A stretch of DNA of 35,665 bases from Spirochaetaceae bacterium (GTDB lineage: Bacteria > Spirochaetota > Spirochaetia > Treponematales > Breznakiellaceae), in assembly GCA_031262035.1 (NCBI GenBank), contig JAISIL010000078.1, forward strand, positions 1-35,665, read 5' to 3'. Shown here piece after piece: positions 1 through 6,212 of this stretch. The translations under genes and the position numbers were made by a program. How positions within the stretch are numbered: the stretch's first letter is position 1; every line of letters starts with the position of its first letter. Under the pieces are notes generated by a model. The model saw only the letters and a list, made by a program, of their open reading frames with translations. It had not been told where the DNA came from and did no database searches.

Positions 1-4
1 ATAT

Positions 5-80
5 ACACGAATCGGCTTCGCCGACACGAATAATCTATGTTAAGTAAGCAAAAATTCGTGTGGCCGAAGGCCATTCGTGT
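5..80. repeat. Palindromic repeat, ACACGAAT type
   Basis: Two 26-base arms (5-30 and 55-80) are inverted copies of each other, differing mainly in the central parts CGGCTTCGCCG and GGCCGAAGGCC. Each central part can itself fold, so the element is a nested hairpin. It lies upstream of the sigma-factor gene and looks like one of several dispersed palindromic families in this window. No coding sequence is seen in it. Confidence 0.75.
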
Positions 81-128
81 TATTCGTGGTTACTATAAAG
101 TTAAATGATTTTGCCCTGGCGTGCTTTT

Positions 129-179
129 ACCTGTGATTTTCACAGGTGACAGGAGGATATTTCGCCCTTATATTAAGGG
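129..179. promoter_or_regulatory. Two short palindromes upstream of the ECF sigma gene
   Basis: ACCTGTGA-TTT-TCACAGGT (129-147) is a perfect inverted repeat. CCCTTA-TAT-TAAGGG (165-179) is a second one. Both lie in the leader or promoter region of the sigma-factor gene and have the size of operators. The promoter itself could not be placed with confidence. Binding by a regulator is inference. Confidence 0.4.
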
Positions 180-214
180 AAGTTGATGAGTAACTTTCAA
201 AAGGAGGAAAGAGT

Positions 215-787
215 ATGAAGTCAATTTACCATATAGATGATGAAACAAATCGCTGGTTAACAGCGCTTGACCTGGAGTTTCATCCTAAAATCCTCGCCTG
301 GTTTGCCAAGAGGCTGAATAATCGGGAAGAAGCGGAAGACCTTGCGCAGCAGGTCTTTGTGGTAGCAGCAAAATCATGTATACATTACCAGGAAGACTTA
401 GGCAGCAAGAGCGCCTGGATTTTCGGTATTGCTCACTGGCTTCTTAAATGCTACTTTCGGGACCTTTACCGGCATCGGGAGATAGAAAGTAAGATTCAAG
501 TGGAAACCAAGTATGAGGAAAGAGAGTTTGATACGATAGTAGAGTCGGATGCGCTAGTCTCGGCATTGAAGGAACTGAGCCAAAAAAGGCGGGATGTCAT
601 TATGTTACACTTTTATTACGACCTAAGGCCTGACGAGATAGCTAAACGCATGGGTCTTTCCTATGACAATGTCTGTGCCATAAAATCGCGGGCGCTCAAA
701 GAACTGCGTGGAATTTTGGAAAGACATTGTAAGATAAGAGCAACTGGTGACAATACATCCATATATGGCAGCGAATCCATTAGATAA
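215..787 (+). CDS. ECF-type RNA polymerase sigma-70 family sigma factor
   Basis: This 190-residue protein has the two-domain layout of extracytoplasmic-function sigma factors. Region 2 spans about residues 22-92 (EEAEDLAQQVFV, then the aromatic SAWIFGIAHWLL segment that binds the -10 element). Region 4 spans about 115-170 (LSQKRRDVIMLHF followed by the helix-turn-helix PDEIAKRMGLSYDNVCAIKSR). It would direct core polymerase to a small regulon. The start is set by an AAGGAGG ribosome site 8 bases upstream. No classical anti-sigma gene with a zinc-binding or membrane domain follows. A small ORF overlaps its 3' end instead. Two palindromes lie just upstream. The family is clear; the inducing signal is unknown. 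Confidence 0.93.
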   Translation: MKSIYHIDDETNRWLTALDLEFHPKILAWFAKRLNNREEAEDLAQQVFVVAAKSCIHYQEDLGSKSAWIFGIAHWLLKCYFRDLYRHREIESKIQVETKYEEREFDTIVESDALVSALKELSQKRRDVIMLHFYYDLRPDEIAKRMGLSYDNVCAIKSRALKELRGILERHCKIRATGDNTSIYGSESIR

Positions 788-956
788 GACATTACGGACA
801 CTGTTTAGGTATTATCGGGATATAGAACCCGATAGCCGTCTTTTGGCACTTGCTCAGGAAACAGCGCAGCGCTACGGCCTGCCGGATGACGAGCCTTGGA
901 ATAGAATACCGGAGGCAAAGACGTCTAGCAATAATAAAGAAATAATAAAGAAATAA
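747..956 (+). CDS. Small hypothetical protein overlapping the sigma gene
   Basis: This is a 69-residue ORF starting at GTG 747, or 63 residues from ATG 765. It overlaps the last 41 bases of the sigma-factor gene, as expected for translational coupling. The product is soluble and charged (RYYRDIEPDSRLL, YGLPDDEPWNRIPEA) with a Lys/Asn-rich tail and no membrane segment. No family is recognised and no clear ribosome site is visible. Its position suggests a sigma partner or regulator, but this is inference from location only. Protein-like composition is the main reason to keep it. Confidence 0.45.
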   Translation: MTIHPYMAANPLDKTLRTLFRYYRDIEPDSRLLALAQETAQRYGLPDDEPWNRIPEAKTSSNNKEIIKK

Positions 957-965
957 TAAAAAATA

Positions 966-1012
966 TCCGGCGGGATTACGCAAAACAGGCTGTTTGGAGA
1001 CAGCCTGGGGAG
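966..1012 (+). promoter_or_regulatory. Repeated lipoprotein leader with hairpin (copy 1)
   Basis: This sequence lies directly before a lipoprotein start codon. Its first 27 bases (966-992) are identical to 3468-3494, in front of the second small lipoprotein. A stem CAGGCTGT (986-993) / ACAGCCTG (1000-1007) is followed at once by the GGGGAG ribosome site. Such a layout could control ribosome access or mRNA stability. It could also simply be a repeated 5' module carried with paralogous genes. Confidence 0.6.
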
Positions 1013-1019
1013 TTTTATT

Positions 1020-1376
1020 ATGAAAAGGACAAAGATTCTTTTTACGGCAATTGCAGTGCTGGCAATCATCAGTACAATGGTGTTCACCAGTTGCGCCCCC
1101 GACGGTGGCGGTGGCGGCGGTGGCCCACTGATTGGTACATGGGTAGCTAGCGGGTATGAAATTACTTTCAAAGCAGATGGAACCATGAGGTTCATTAGAG
1201 AAGGAGAAAATTGGGATCATACTTATGATATAGAAATCACTGATACAGAAATTCTTATAACAGACGAACCTAGCAATGGTTTTACCTACACCCTCGAAGG
1301 TGGCATTCTCACTCTTAACGGTAGAGGCGTCCAGTGGGGGTATTTTTATAAAAATTTAAAGCTAACGAAAAGATAG
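1020..1376 (+). CDS. Small lipoprotein with lipocalin-like beta domain
   Basis: This 118-residue precursor starts MKRTKILFTA, followed by a hydrophobic stretch and the lipobox FTSC, giving a lipidated Cys25. A seven-glycine linker follows. The mature domain reads LIGTWVASGYEITFKADGTM, a pattern typical of small lipocalin-like or META-like beta-barrels ('GTW...ITF..DGTM'). The role is unknown; a surface or periplasmic lipoprotein is expected. The ribosome site GGGGAG sits right behind the leader hairpin. A rho-independent terminator lies at 1505-1539. The leader is shared with the lipoprotein gene at 3524, but the mature parts are unrelated. Confidence 0.8.
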   Translation: MKRTKILFTAIAVLAIISTMVFTSCAPDGGGGGGGPLIGTWVASGYEITFKADGTMRFIREGENWDHTYDIEITDTEILITDEPSNGFTYTLEGGILTLNGRGVQWGYFYKNLKLTKR

Positions 1377-1425
1377 TAGAAGCCCTTTCCCCAGGCGCAG
1401 GAAGACTTTGACCAAGGAAGAATAG

Positions 1426-1493
1426 CCTCACACGGAGAGCCACGGAGTTTTGATACGACAACTCTGTGGTTCTCTGTGGTGCTTGGTGTGAGG
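1426..1493. repeat. Palindromic repeat, CACGGAG type (intergenic copy)
   Basis: A 68-base imperfect palindrome runs from CCTCACAC to GTGTGAGG. The inner arms are built from short units (CACGGAG, GCCACGGAG against CTCTGTGG, TTCTCTGTGG). It belongs to the same style as the element inside the MAF gene at 8824-8904. It lies between the lipoprotein and its terminator. Confidence 0.75.
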
Positions 1494-1504
1494 TAATTAA
1501 AGCG

Positions 1505-1539
1505 GGCATTGCGTCTTCTAAAGGCGCAACGCCTTTTTT
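1505..1539 (+). terminator. Rho-independent terminator
   Basis: GGCATTGCGTC (1505-1515) pairs with GGCGCAACGCC (1523-1533) with one mismatch and one G-U pair. A run of six T follows (1534-1539). It would end transcription from the lipoprotein gene, before the convergent protease gene. Confidence 0.8.
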
Positions 1540-1547
1540 GTGTCCCA

Positions 1548-1973
1548 TTACCCAACGGTAAATGTCAGCACGGAGTCAGAGCCGTTGCGGTCCCAGTGGA
1601 AGTTGCCGCGGTTGATTACATTCATGCCAATGAGGATGTCGAATTTGCTTTGGTCGGTAATACCTGCGATTGGCACGGAGGGCACGACAAAGCCTTCTGC
1701 CAGCAGCAGGTCCACATCGAAGAGGGGCACATCAGAGCGGGCGTCGATTGAGCCGAGTGAGCCGTCGCTTGCCTTGATAAGTTGCAACTGTTTTGCCAGC
1801 GTGTGGGTGATACAGGTAACGTTGGAACCGGTGTCCCAAAAGGCGCGGGCCGCCAGCGTCACCTGCTTGACCATATAGAAGTCGCACACGGCAAAAGCTT
1901 GTCGCACGGTGATGGGAACTATTATCTTCTGCGGCAGACCTGAGAAGGGGACAGTGAGTGTCAATCTTGCCAT
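1548..1973 (-). CDS. Retropepsin-like aspartic protease
   Basis: This 141-residue protein has the single-lobed retropepsin pattern. The catalytic motif is AFWDTGSNVTCIT (Asp-Thr-Gly). The second hallmark is the hydrophobic-hydrophobic-Gly motif FDILIGMNVI near the C-terminus. Retropepsins act as homodimers, each subunit giving one Asp. No signal peptide or membrane segment is seen, so a cytoplasmic enzyme is expected. The chosen ATG at 1973 has GGGAG 7 bases upstream; a longer ORF from 2018 lacks such a site. The gene overlaps the preceding small gene by 13 bases, so the two are probably translated together. The substrate is unknown; the partner protein is an obvious candidate. Confidence 0.85.
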   Translation of the reverse strand: MARLTLTVPFSGLPQKIIVPITVRQAFAVCDFYMVKQVTLAARAFWDTGSNVTCITHTLAKQLQLIKASDGSLGSIDARSDVPLFDVDLLLAEGFVVPSVPIAGITDQSKFDILIGMNVINRGNFHWDRNGSDSVLTFTVG

Positions 1974-2233
1974 TCGGTGTCTCCCTTCAGTTCCAGAAAC
2001 CCCAAGTGTCCCATCCACTCATCATCGGGCATGCAATGCACCACATTGAAGGTAAGGCGTTCATAGCCTTTACCCTTCACCATCGCCCAAAATGCTTCCA
2101 TGAAGTCGTCGTAATAGCCCTCTACCTTGTCATCTTTGATGGCCACATACTTACCCAAGTGGCCCGCGTTAATTTCTTTCTGATGCGCATAATAATAGTC
2201 AAGCGCCTGCGTTGAACCGGTCATCGTTCTCAT
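1961..2233 (-). CDS. DUF5678-like small protein, partner of the protease
   Basis: This is a 90-residue soluble protein. The core HLGKYVAIKDDKVEGYYDDF followed by MEAFWAMVKGKG resembles the DUF5678 domain ('kYVAi.d.kV...d..eA'). Such short proteins often precede retropepsin-like genes, as seen here. The start at ATG 2233 is supported by GGAGG 7 bases upstream and a promoter at 2255-2283. A longer ORF to 2305 would begin upstream of that promoter and is rejected. Function is unknown. A substrate, activator or antitoxin-like partner of the protease is possible but unproven. Confidence 0.75.
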   Translation of the reverse strand: MRTMTGSTQALDYYYAHQKEINAGHLGKYVAIKDDKVEGYYDDFMEAFWAMVKGKGYERLTFNVVHCMPDDEWMGHLGFLELKGDTEWQD

Positions 2234-2254
2234 AGCGTAACCTCCATCGTATAC

Positions 2255-2283
2255 AGTATAGCGAATTACCGGGAAAAAATCAA
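2255..2283 (-). promoter_or_regulatory. Sigma-70 type promoter of the DUF5678-protease pair
   Basis: On the minus strand, -35 TTGATT (2278-2283) and -10 TATACT (2255-2260) are separated by 17 bases. The mRNA would start about 15 bases before the ATG at 2233 and include its GGAGG ribosome site. Confidence 0.75.
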
Positions 2284-2342
2284 GAGCACGAATTGCTGAA
2301 CCCACTGTGGTGAAATTTAGTGCCCGGTTTTCTTCGTTTTAT

Positions 2343-2372
2343 GTGTAAGAAAAAACGGTCTGGGGACAATAC
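2343..2372 (+). repeat. 30-base direct repeat, copy 1 (GGTCTGGGGACAATAC)
   Basis: This copy matches 3408-3437 with one mismatch in 30 bases. The shared core reads AAAAAACGGTCTGGGGACAA. The two copies flank the gyrase-domain gene as direct repeats. This could mark a mobile or duplicated segment. Similar 'TGTCCCC' units occur in REP-like repeats, but no transposase is present here. Confidence 0.7.
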
Positions 2373-2524
2373 TATAAATAGATGGTTGTTAAATGGGTTT
2401 AAAAATGGTGAAGCAATTAGCACTTGAGATTCCTCCTATAAATCTTAGTCAAAGTCAGTTGGTTTTTTCGGCATTTAAAACTCCTTGAGGCATAAAAGTT
2501 GGGTAAAGACGTCTACGCGAAAAT

Positions 2525-2612
2525 GCTCCCGCAATTCTTGAATCGATGCTTTCAAAGGTTGCGGGAGCTAAGTAGCAAAAATTCTTTTTAAAATATACCG
2601 GTATGACCGGTA
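2525..2612. promoter_or_regulatory. Hairpin and ACCGGT palindrome upstream of the gyrase-domain gene
   Basis: GCTCCCGCAA (2525-2534) and TTGCGGGAGC (2559-2568) form a perfect 10-bp stem with a 24-base loop. Then TACCGGT-ATG-ACCGGTA (2596-2612) gives a 17-base operator-like palindrome. It lies 8 bases before the GAGAGGTG ribosome site of the next gene. A repressor site or a supercoiling-sensitive promoter element is possible; neither is shown. Confidence 0.45.
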
Positions 2613-2633
2613 AAAAATAAGAGAGGTGATTAT

Positions 2634-3377
2634 ATGAAAAATGAGAACAGTATGTTGTTTTCCAACATTGGCAAGGCATACGGGCTTAAAATCCCGGGTG
2701 AAAACAGCAAAAGTGAGCTTAATCTTGCGCCGGGCGAGGAGATTGTGGCTACTGTCAGTTCGAGCGATGCTGATTCTGACAAGTGTATCCTTTTGGCGAC
2801 AAACCAGGGCACGCTGAAAAAGACGGCTGTCAAGGAATTTGCCAACGCCAAAACACTTGGCATTATTGCCATCAAACTGGACAAGGGTGAGTCGCTTGTG
2901 GCTGCAATGCTCACCGGCGGCAAAGACGAACTGATGCTTGTCAGCAAGGGCGGTAAGGTGCTGCGGACAAGCGGAGAAGCGCTGCGTGTCATGGGTAGGG
3001 CTAGCCATGGCGTCAGGGGTATGAAGCTCGGCAAGGATGATACCCTGCTTACTGTGCTGCCTGTGAAAAAAGGCGCATCAATGCTGTTTGTGTCAAAGAA
3101 TGGTATTGGCAAGCGTTGCGCCTTTGATACTTTTAGTCCGCATGGCCGTGGCACGAGTGGACAGCGGGCTTATGGCGTGAATGAGCGCACGGGTGCGCTT
3201 GCTGCCGCAGTGTCGGTGCGGGATGATGATGAGGTGATACTGCTGACAAGTGAGAATAAATCAATTCCGTTGATAGCAAAAGATGTGCCTGTATATGGCG
3301 CAAGTGCAAGTGGCGTTCATGTTGGCAAAATTGCTAACTCTGATTTTGTGATAGGGCTTGATGGCGGCAACACCTAA
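2634..3377 (+). CDS. Stand-alone DNA gyrase A C-terminal beta-pinwheel protein
   Basis: This 247-residue protein matches only the C-terminal DNA-wrapping domain of gyrase/topoisomerase IV subunit A. Blade repeats of the type 'hydrophobic-T/S-x-x-G-x-x-K' are visible: LLATNQGTLKKT (53-64), MLVSKGGKVLRT (101-112), LFVSKNGIGKR (151-161) and ILLTSENKSI (202-211). The strand SHGVRGMKL (124-132) is also GyrA-like. The breakage-reunion domain with its Tyr is absent. The stretch after FSNIGKAYGLK that normally holds the GyrA box of blade 1 is shortened, and only a degenerate GRGTSGQR is seen at 171-178. It probably binds or bends DNA without cutting it. A GAGAGGTG ribosome site precedes the ATG. Borrelia is known to make a free GyrA C-terminal DNA-binding protein from within gyrA; here it is a separate gene. 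Confidence 0.88.
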   Translation: MKNENSMLFSNIGKAYGLKIPGENSKSELNLAPGEEIVATVSSSDADSDKCILLATNQGTLKKTAVKEFANAKTLGIIAIKLDKGESLVAAMLTGGKDELMLVSKGGKVLRTSGEALRVMGRASHGVRGMKLGKDDTLLTVLPVKKGASMLFVSKNGIGKRCAFDTFSPHGRGTSGQRAYGVNERTGALAAAVSVRDDDEVILLTSENKSIPLIAKDVPVYGASASGVHVGKIANSDFVIGLDGGNT

Positions 3378-3407
3378 ACACCCTCTGGAACGATTTTTTT
3401 ATTTTTT

Positions 3408-3437
3408 GTGTCAGAAAAAACGGTCTGGGGACAATAC
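3408..3437 (+). repeat. 30-base direct repeat, copy 2
   Basis: This is the second copy of the repeat at 2343-2372, with one base different. It follows the gyrase-domain gene and precedes the second lipoprotein leader. The 3' end runs into ACAATACAATAATG, which could supply a -10 element, but no matching -35 is clear. Confidence 0.7.
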
Positions 3438-3467
3438 AATAATGACAGAGTTATGATGCATAAAATT

Positions 3468-3516
3468 TCCGGCGGGATTACGCAAAACAGGCTGCTTTAG
3501 GAAACAGCCTGAGAGG
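3468..3516 (+). promoter_or_regulatory. Repeated lipoprotein leader with hairpin (copy 2)
   Basis: The first 27 bases (3468-3494) are identical to 966-992. The stem CAGGCTG (3488-3494) / CAGCCTG (3505-3511) is kept although the loop differs from copy 1 in both length and sequence. An inner TTT/AAA pairing replaces the copy 1 loop. The ribosome site AGAGGAG follows directly. Conservation of the stem with a changed loop suggests that RNA structure matters. Confidence 0.6.
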
Positions 3517-3523
3517 AGTCTTT

Positions 3524-3859
3524 ATGAAAAGGACTAAGCTATTAGGTCTGGCCGCAGTAGTGGCCGTGGTTGTGTCGGCGGCACTATTCGCCAGCTGTTC
3601 TACATTCCCCACTGTTGGGGTGACGCAGGGTGGCATGAATTACGAACTTCTCGGTTACATCGGTGACGGGTATGCCAGCTATGCTGCGGCTTTAGAAGCT
3701 GGGAAAGCGAAATATCCTGACTGTGAAGCTGTGGTAAAGCTTACAGGAACAACCAACGATAACATCATCCCAGGCTCAATTGTTTATGGATACTACGCAG
3801 CGAAATTTAAAGAAGGTGAAGGCGGCGCAGCAGGCGGCATTCTGGGCAAAGTATTCTAG
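3524..3859 (+). CDS. Small hypothetical lipoprotein
   Basis: This is a 111-residue precursor. The signal peptide MKRTKLLGLAAVVAVVVSAA ends in the lipobox LFASC with Cys25. The mature part (YELLGYIGDGYASYAAALEA, then KYPDCEAVVKLTGTT) looks like a small alpha/beta fold. It ends in a Gly/Ala-rich tail GGAAGGILGKVF that may touch a membrane. No family was recognised with confidence. The signal peptide and leader closely match those of the lipoprotein at 1020, but the mature sequences do not. A strong terminator follows at 3874-3933, so it is a single-gene transcript. Confidence 0.78.
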   Translation: MKRTKLLGLAAVVAVVVSAALFASCSTFPTVGVTQGGMNYELLGYIGDGYASYAAALEAGKAKYPDCEAVVKLTGTTNDNIIPGSIVYGYYAAKFKEGEGGAAGGILGKVF

Positions 3860-3873
3860 AGACTTGAGGCTGT

Positions 3874-3933
3874 TCCCCGTCCGGGTTTCCCCCCCTGTCT
3901 TCCTCAGGGGGAGCTCGGACGGGGACTTTTTTT
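3874..3933 (+). terminator. Rho-independent terminator
   Basis: TCCCCGTCCG (3874-3883) pairs with CGGACGGGGA (3916-3925). An inner stem CCCCCTG/CAGGGGG lies inside it. Seven T follow (3927-3933). It ends the lipoprotein transcript. Confidence 0.85.
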
Positions 3934-3950
3934 AGTAACTTGGAGGATAT

Positions 3951-4070
3951 ATGACAAGATTAAGAATACACGACGGCAATATCTGGCCTTTCACGCCGGC
4001 AGGAACAACAGCCCTTGTTACAGCAATTGTGGCAATTTTCTCCCTACTGTTAATTACAATGTGGCCCTAA
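3951..4070 (+). CDS. 39-residue single-pass membrane peptide
   Basis: The ORF starts at ATG 3951 with a GGAGG ribosome site 4 bases upstream. It encodes a polar N-terminus (MTRLRIHDGNIWPFTPAG) followed by one hydrophobic helix (ALVTAIVAIFSLLLITMW) and a stop. It lies just behind a terminator and ends 6 bases before the convergent membrane-protein gene. Small membrane peptides of this kind can be regulators or toxins; nothing here decides between them. Confidence 0.5.
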   Translation: MTRLRIHDGNIWPFTPAGTTALVTAIVAIFSLLLITMWP

Positions 4071-4075
4071 AGGTT

Positions 4076-4555
4076 CTATTCGATTTTCTTTATAACAAAA
4101 ACAGAACCTATACATAAAGCCAGAAATTCCATACACCCCACAATATAATAAGCTGAACTACCCAGCCAGGCAACAATAGCGGTAAATGCTATACCCTGAA
4201 CGATTCCAATAATAATTAAGGGGATGAGCCATTTATATTTATGCCGGACAATTATATCAATTACTATCCCAATATATATTGCTACCGATGCAAGATAATT
4301 ATGTATGATAACATACTCCACAAAATAGGAATTGAATGTTGCTACCAGTATAAATCCAATGCCCGTAAACCATTTATTATAAAGAAGCCAGCAGCCTATC
4401 GTCATTAAAAAGAAAGTATAAAAATAAACCCTGTTTATATCTTTTGCCATTATTGATGAATAAGTCATTTCACCCTGCAGTAAAAAGTCCAGGAATCCGA
4501 TGATAATAAATGTAAACAACAGAATACCTGTTACCAGTTTTTTAATCATTTTCAT
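4076..4555 (-). CDS. Hypothetical integral membrane protein
   Basis: This 159-residue protein is almost entirely hydrophobic, with about five predicted membrane helices (for example LLFTFIIIGFLDFLL and WLIPLIIIGIVQGIAF). No family is recognised. The start was placed at ATG 4555 (MKMIKKLVTG), which overlaps the end of the ATPase gene by 14 bases. An ORF up to 4591 exists but would overlap by 50 bases. No strong ribosome site is seen, so translational coupling to the ATPase gene is likely. The base composition is noticeably more AT-rich than in neighbouring genes, which could mean recent acquisition. Confidence 0.65.
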   Translation of the reverse strand: MKMIKKLVTGILLFTFIIIGFLDFLLQGEMTYSSIMAKDINRVYFYTFFLMTIGCWLLYNKWFTGIGFILVATFNSYFVEYVIIHNYLASVAIYIGIVIDIIVRHKYKWLIPLIIIGIVQGIAFTAIVAWLGSSAYYIVGCMEFLALCIGSVFVIKKIE

Positions 4556-6146
4556 TATACGCAACCACTTCCTCATAAATAGTGTAGCCATCCTGTTCTA
4601 TCACCTGGCTTTCTTTGGGAGATGTCTTGTTACTTGCAAAACTCAAGAGATAGCCTTCCTTTGTGTCCCGTGTTTTAAGGTATTCAATTAGTTGGTTGAT
4701 AGCATTATCGTTGTGTTTTTCACCGTGCCAGATTTTTAGTTCCAGCACATATTCCTTGCCCTGAAAAAAAACCACGATATCCATGCGCTGGAAATTCCTG
4801 GTTTCAGGTTCAATGGCATAGTTTCCCTGTCCGTTGATGATGGGTTTAAGGAATGCAAGAAACACCAAGCGGGCTTCGCGTTCGATAAACTTGGAATCAC
4901 GGTCCCGGTATTCACTTTTCATAAATACATTGAAGCGCTGCAGAATAAATTTTAGGTTGAGTTCGCCGTTTTCGATAAAATGAGATTGCGCCTCACTGCT
5001 TTTTTCAGACATCCAGTTTGGCTTGGTGAGCATTTGGGCAATAAAATAGTTGGCTATTCGTGTTTCATAAACTTTATTTGAAACGGTTACATTTTGATGC
5101 TCGTCTTCCGTGAAAATATTCAGAATGAGCCCCCGTTCAATGCTGGGATTGTTCCCATTATTATTTATTATAACACCATCTAAAACAAGATTTTTGGCCA
5201 CAGATGCAAATTCACTGTCCCGTTGTAGATTCGCTACCAAAGAACCAAAAAGGGTGTTTCGTTCGGCAACAAAATTCTTTGCAGTCTCATCAACAGCCTC
5301 TATAGTCCATGGTTTTCCGGTTTCGTCTATTGCCTTGCAGATAGCGCTTACCATAAAGGGATAGCCCGAGGTGTAATAGTAAATTCGTTCTGCAATGGCC
5401 ATCTGGTCCATGCCGGTGGGGTTTCCTTCGGAAATCCGATCTGCTTCATAGTCTGCAAGCATGGTTACAATTTCCGGTGGTGCAAAACGCATATCCACAG
5501 TAAAAGGAACGGCAATATTCCAGGGACTCCGAATAGTATGCTCTGATTCCGGGCGGATACGACTTTTCAGTTTCTGAAGGTCGGTAACCCCGGCGAAAAT
5601 AACGCTTTGGAAAGTGGGAGTATTGCGTTTGGAACGTTCAATAAACTTATCGCGCAACATGCCCAAAAAATTGAAAAACGCATCAAAATCCGGTGCCACA
5701 TCTATCTCATCAATAAATAAGATGACCGGTTTGGGGCTTGTGCCGCATAATTCTTCAATGCGTTTTCTGAAATCCCGATTTGGGTATTTCTCGGGGGTTT
5801 CATTTTCAAAAACAGATGTATAATCAGAACCTTGGTCTAGCAATTTATCAAAAAACAAGAGCCTCAAGCCTTCATAGAAGGTGTATTCGTCCTTGAACAT
5901 ATCGGTGCCGACACCTTCAAAAGAGAAGTCAAGCACAATATGCGTGTCTTTAAGGCGCTGATAGAGCAGTTCCAGCGTGGTGGTTTTGCCATATTGCCGC
6001 CCGCGGTTAATGACAAAGTAATCGCCCTCTTCGATGTAATCGTGGACGATGGTCTCAATTTTGGCAGAGGTATCTACCATATAGTCCCTGCCGCGAATGC
6101 AGGGGCCGGTGATATTGAACTTCTTTTTCCTTTGCGTCTGCGTCAT
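4542..6146 (-). CDS. AAA-family ATPase with C-terminal PD-(D/E)XK nuclease-like domain
   Basis: This 534-residue protein has a P-loop near residues 48-56 (GRQYGKTTT) and a Walker B at about 141-149 (VILFIDEID). Helical regions follow (IAERIYYYTSGYPFMVSAIC). The C-terminal domain has a nuclease-like core around 455-471: MDIVVFFQGK, then VLELKIWHG, that is Asp...Glu-x-Lys. This is the architecture of the AAA-ATPase_like/PDDEXK_9 (DUF1703) proteins, which are widespread and often multicopy in anaerobes. Their role is not settled; defence or mobile-element functions have been suggested. The ATG at 6146 is 6 bases behind a -10 TATACT, so the mRNA may be leaderless. An alternative ATG at 6164 lies upstream of that -10. 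Confidence 0.85.
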   Translation of the reverse strand: MTQTQRKKKFNITGPCIRGRDYMVDTSAKIETIVHDYIEEGDYFVINRGRQYGKTTTLELLYQRLKDTHIVLDFSFEGVGTDMFKDEYTFYEGLRLLFFDKLLDQGSDYTSVFENETPEKYPNRDFRKRIEELCGTSPKPVILFIDEIDVAPDFDAFFNFLGMLRDKFIERSKRNTPTFQSVIFAGVTDLQKLKSRIRPESEHTIRSPWNIAVPFTVDMRFAPPEIVTMLADYEADRISEGNPTGMDQMAIAERIYYYTSGYPFMVSAICKAIDETGKPWTIEAVDETAKNFVAERNTLFGSLVANLQRDSEFASVAKNLVLDGVIINNNGNNPSIERGLILNIFTEDEHQNVTVSNKVYETRIANYFIAQMLTKPNWMSEKSSEAQSHFIENGELNLKFILQRFNVFMKSEYRDRDSKFIEREARLVFLAFLKPIINGQGNYAIEPETRNFQRMDIVVFFQGKEYVLELKIWHGEKHNDNAINQLIEYLKTRDTKEGYLLSFASNKTSPKESQVIEQDGYTIYEEVVAYNEND

Positions 6147-6152
6147 ACTCCC

Positions 6153-6181
6153 AGTATAACACATTTTTCCCCTGCTGTCTA
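6153..6181 (-). promoter_or_regulatory. Promoter of the AAA-ATPase gene, predicted leaderless
   Basis: On the minus strand, -35 TAGACA (6176-6181) and -10 TATACT (6153-6158) are 17 bases apart. Only GGGAGT separates the -10 from the ATG at 6146. The transcript would therefore start at or next to the start codon. Confidence 0.65.
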
Positions 6182-6212
6182 GTGCAGAATCAGCCCCCTC
6201 GTACGCATACTC

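Larger units (their letters stand above)
2284..2633. other. Gene-poor stretch before the gyrase-domain gene
   Basis: About 350 bases contain no convincing gene. They hold a 30-base repeat (2343-2372), a hairpin and an operator-like palindrome (described separately). A 28-codon reading frame (2406-2489) begins MVKQLALEIPPINL. Another open stretch (about 2504-2573) encodes LRENAPAILESMLSKVAG. Both look protein-like and may be remnants of a decayed gene, but no family could be assigned. Confidence 0.4.

Noticed and set aside
966-1012. Possible cyclic-di-GMP riboswitch because of the ACGCAAAACAGGC stretch
   Set aside because: Only a few bases match; the second helix and the tetraloop-receptor parts are missing and the element is too short.
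792-1220. Minus-strand ORFs opposite the first lipoprotein
   Set aside because: They oppose the sigma-downstream ORF and a lipoprotein with a clear lipobox, and have no ribosome site.
1509-1878. Plus-strand ORFs over the protease gene
   Set aside because: The minus strand carries the DTG and FDILIGMNV motifs; the plus frames are shadows.
2343-2372. Remnant of an insertion sequence
   Set aside because: No transposase or terminal inverted repeats are visible; only the short direct repeat is supported.
2455-3154. Minus-strand ORFs opposite the gyrase-domain gene
   Set aside because: The plus-strand product has clear GyrA blade repeats and a ribosome site; the minus frames have neither.
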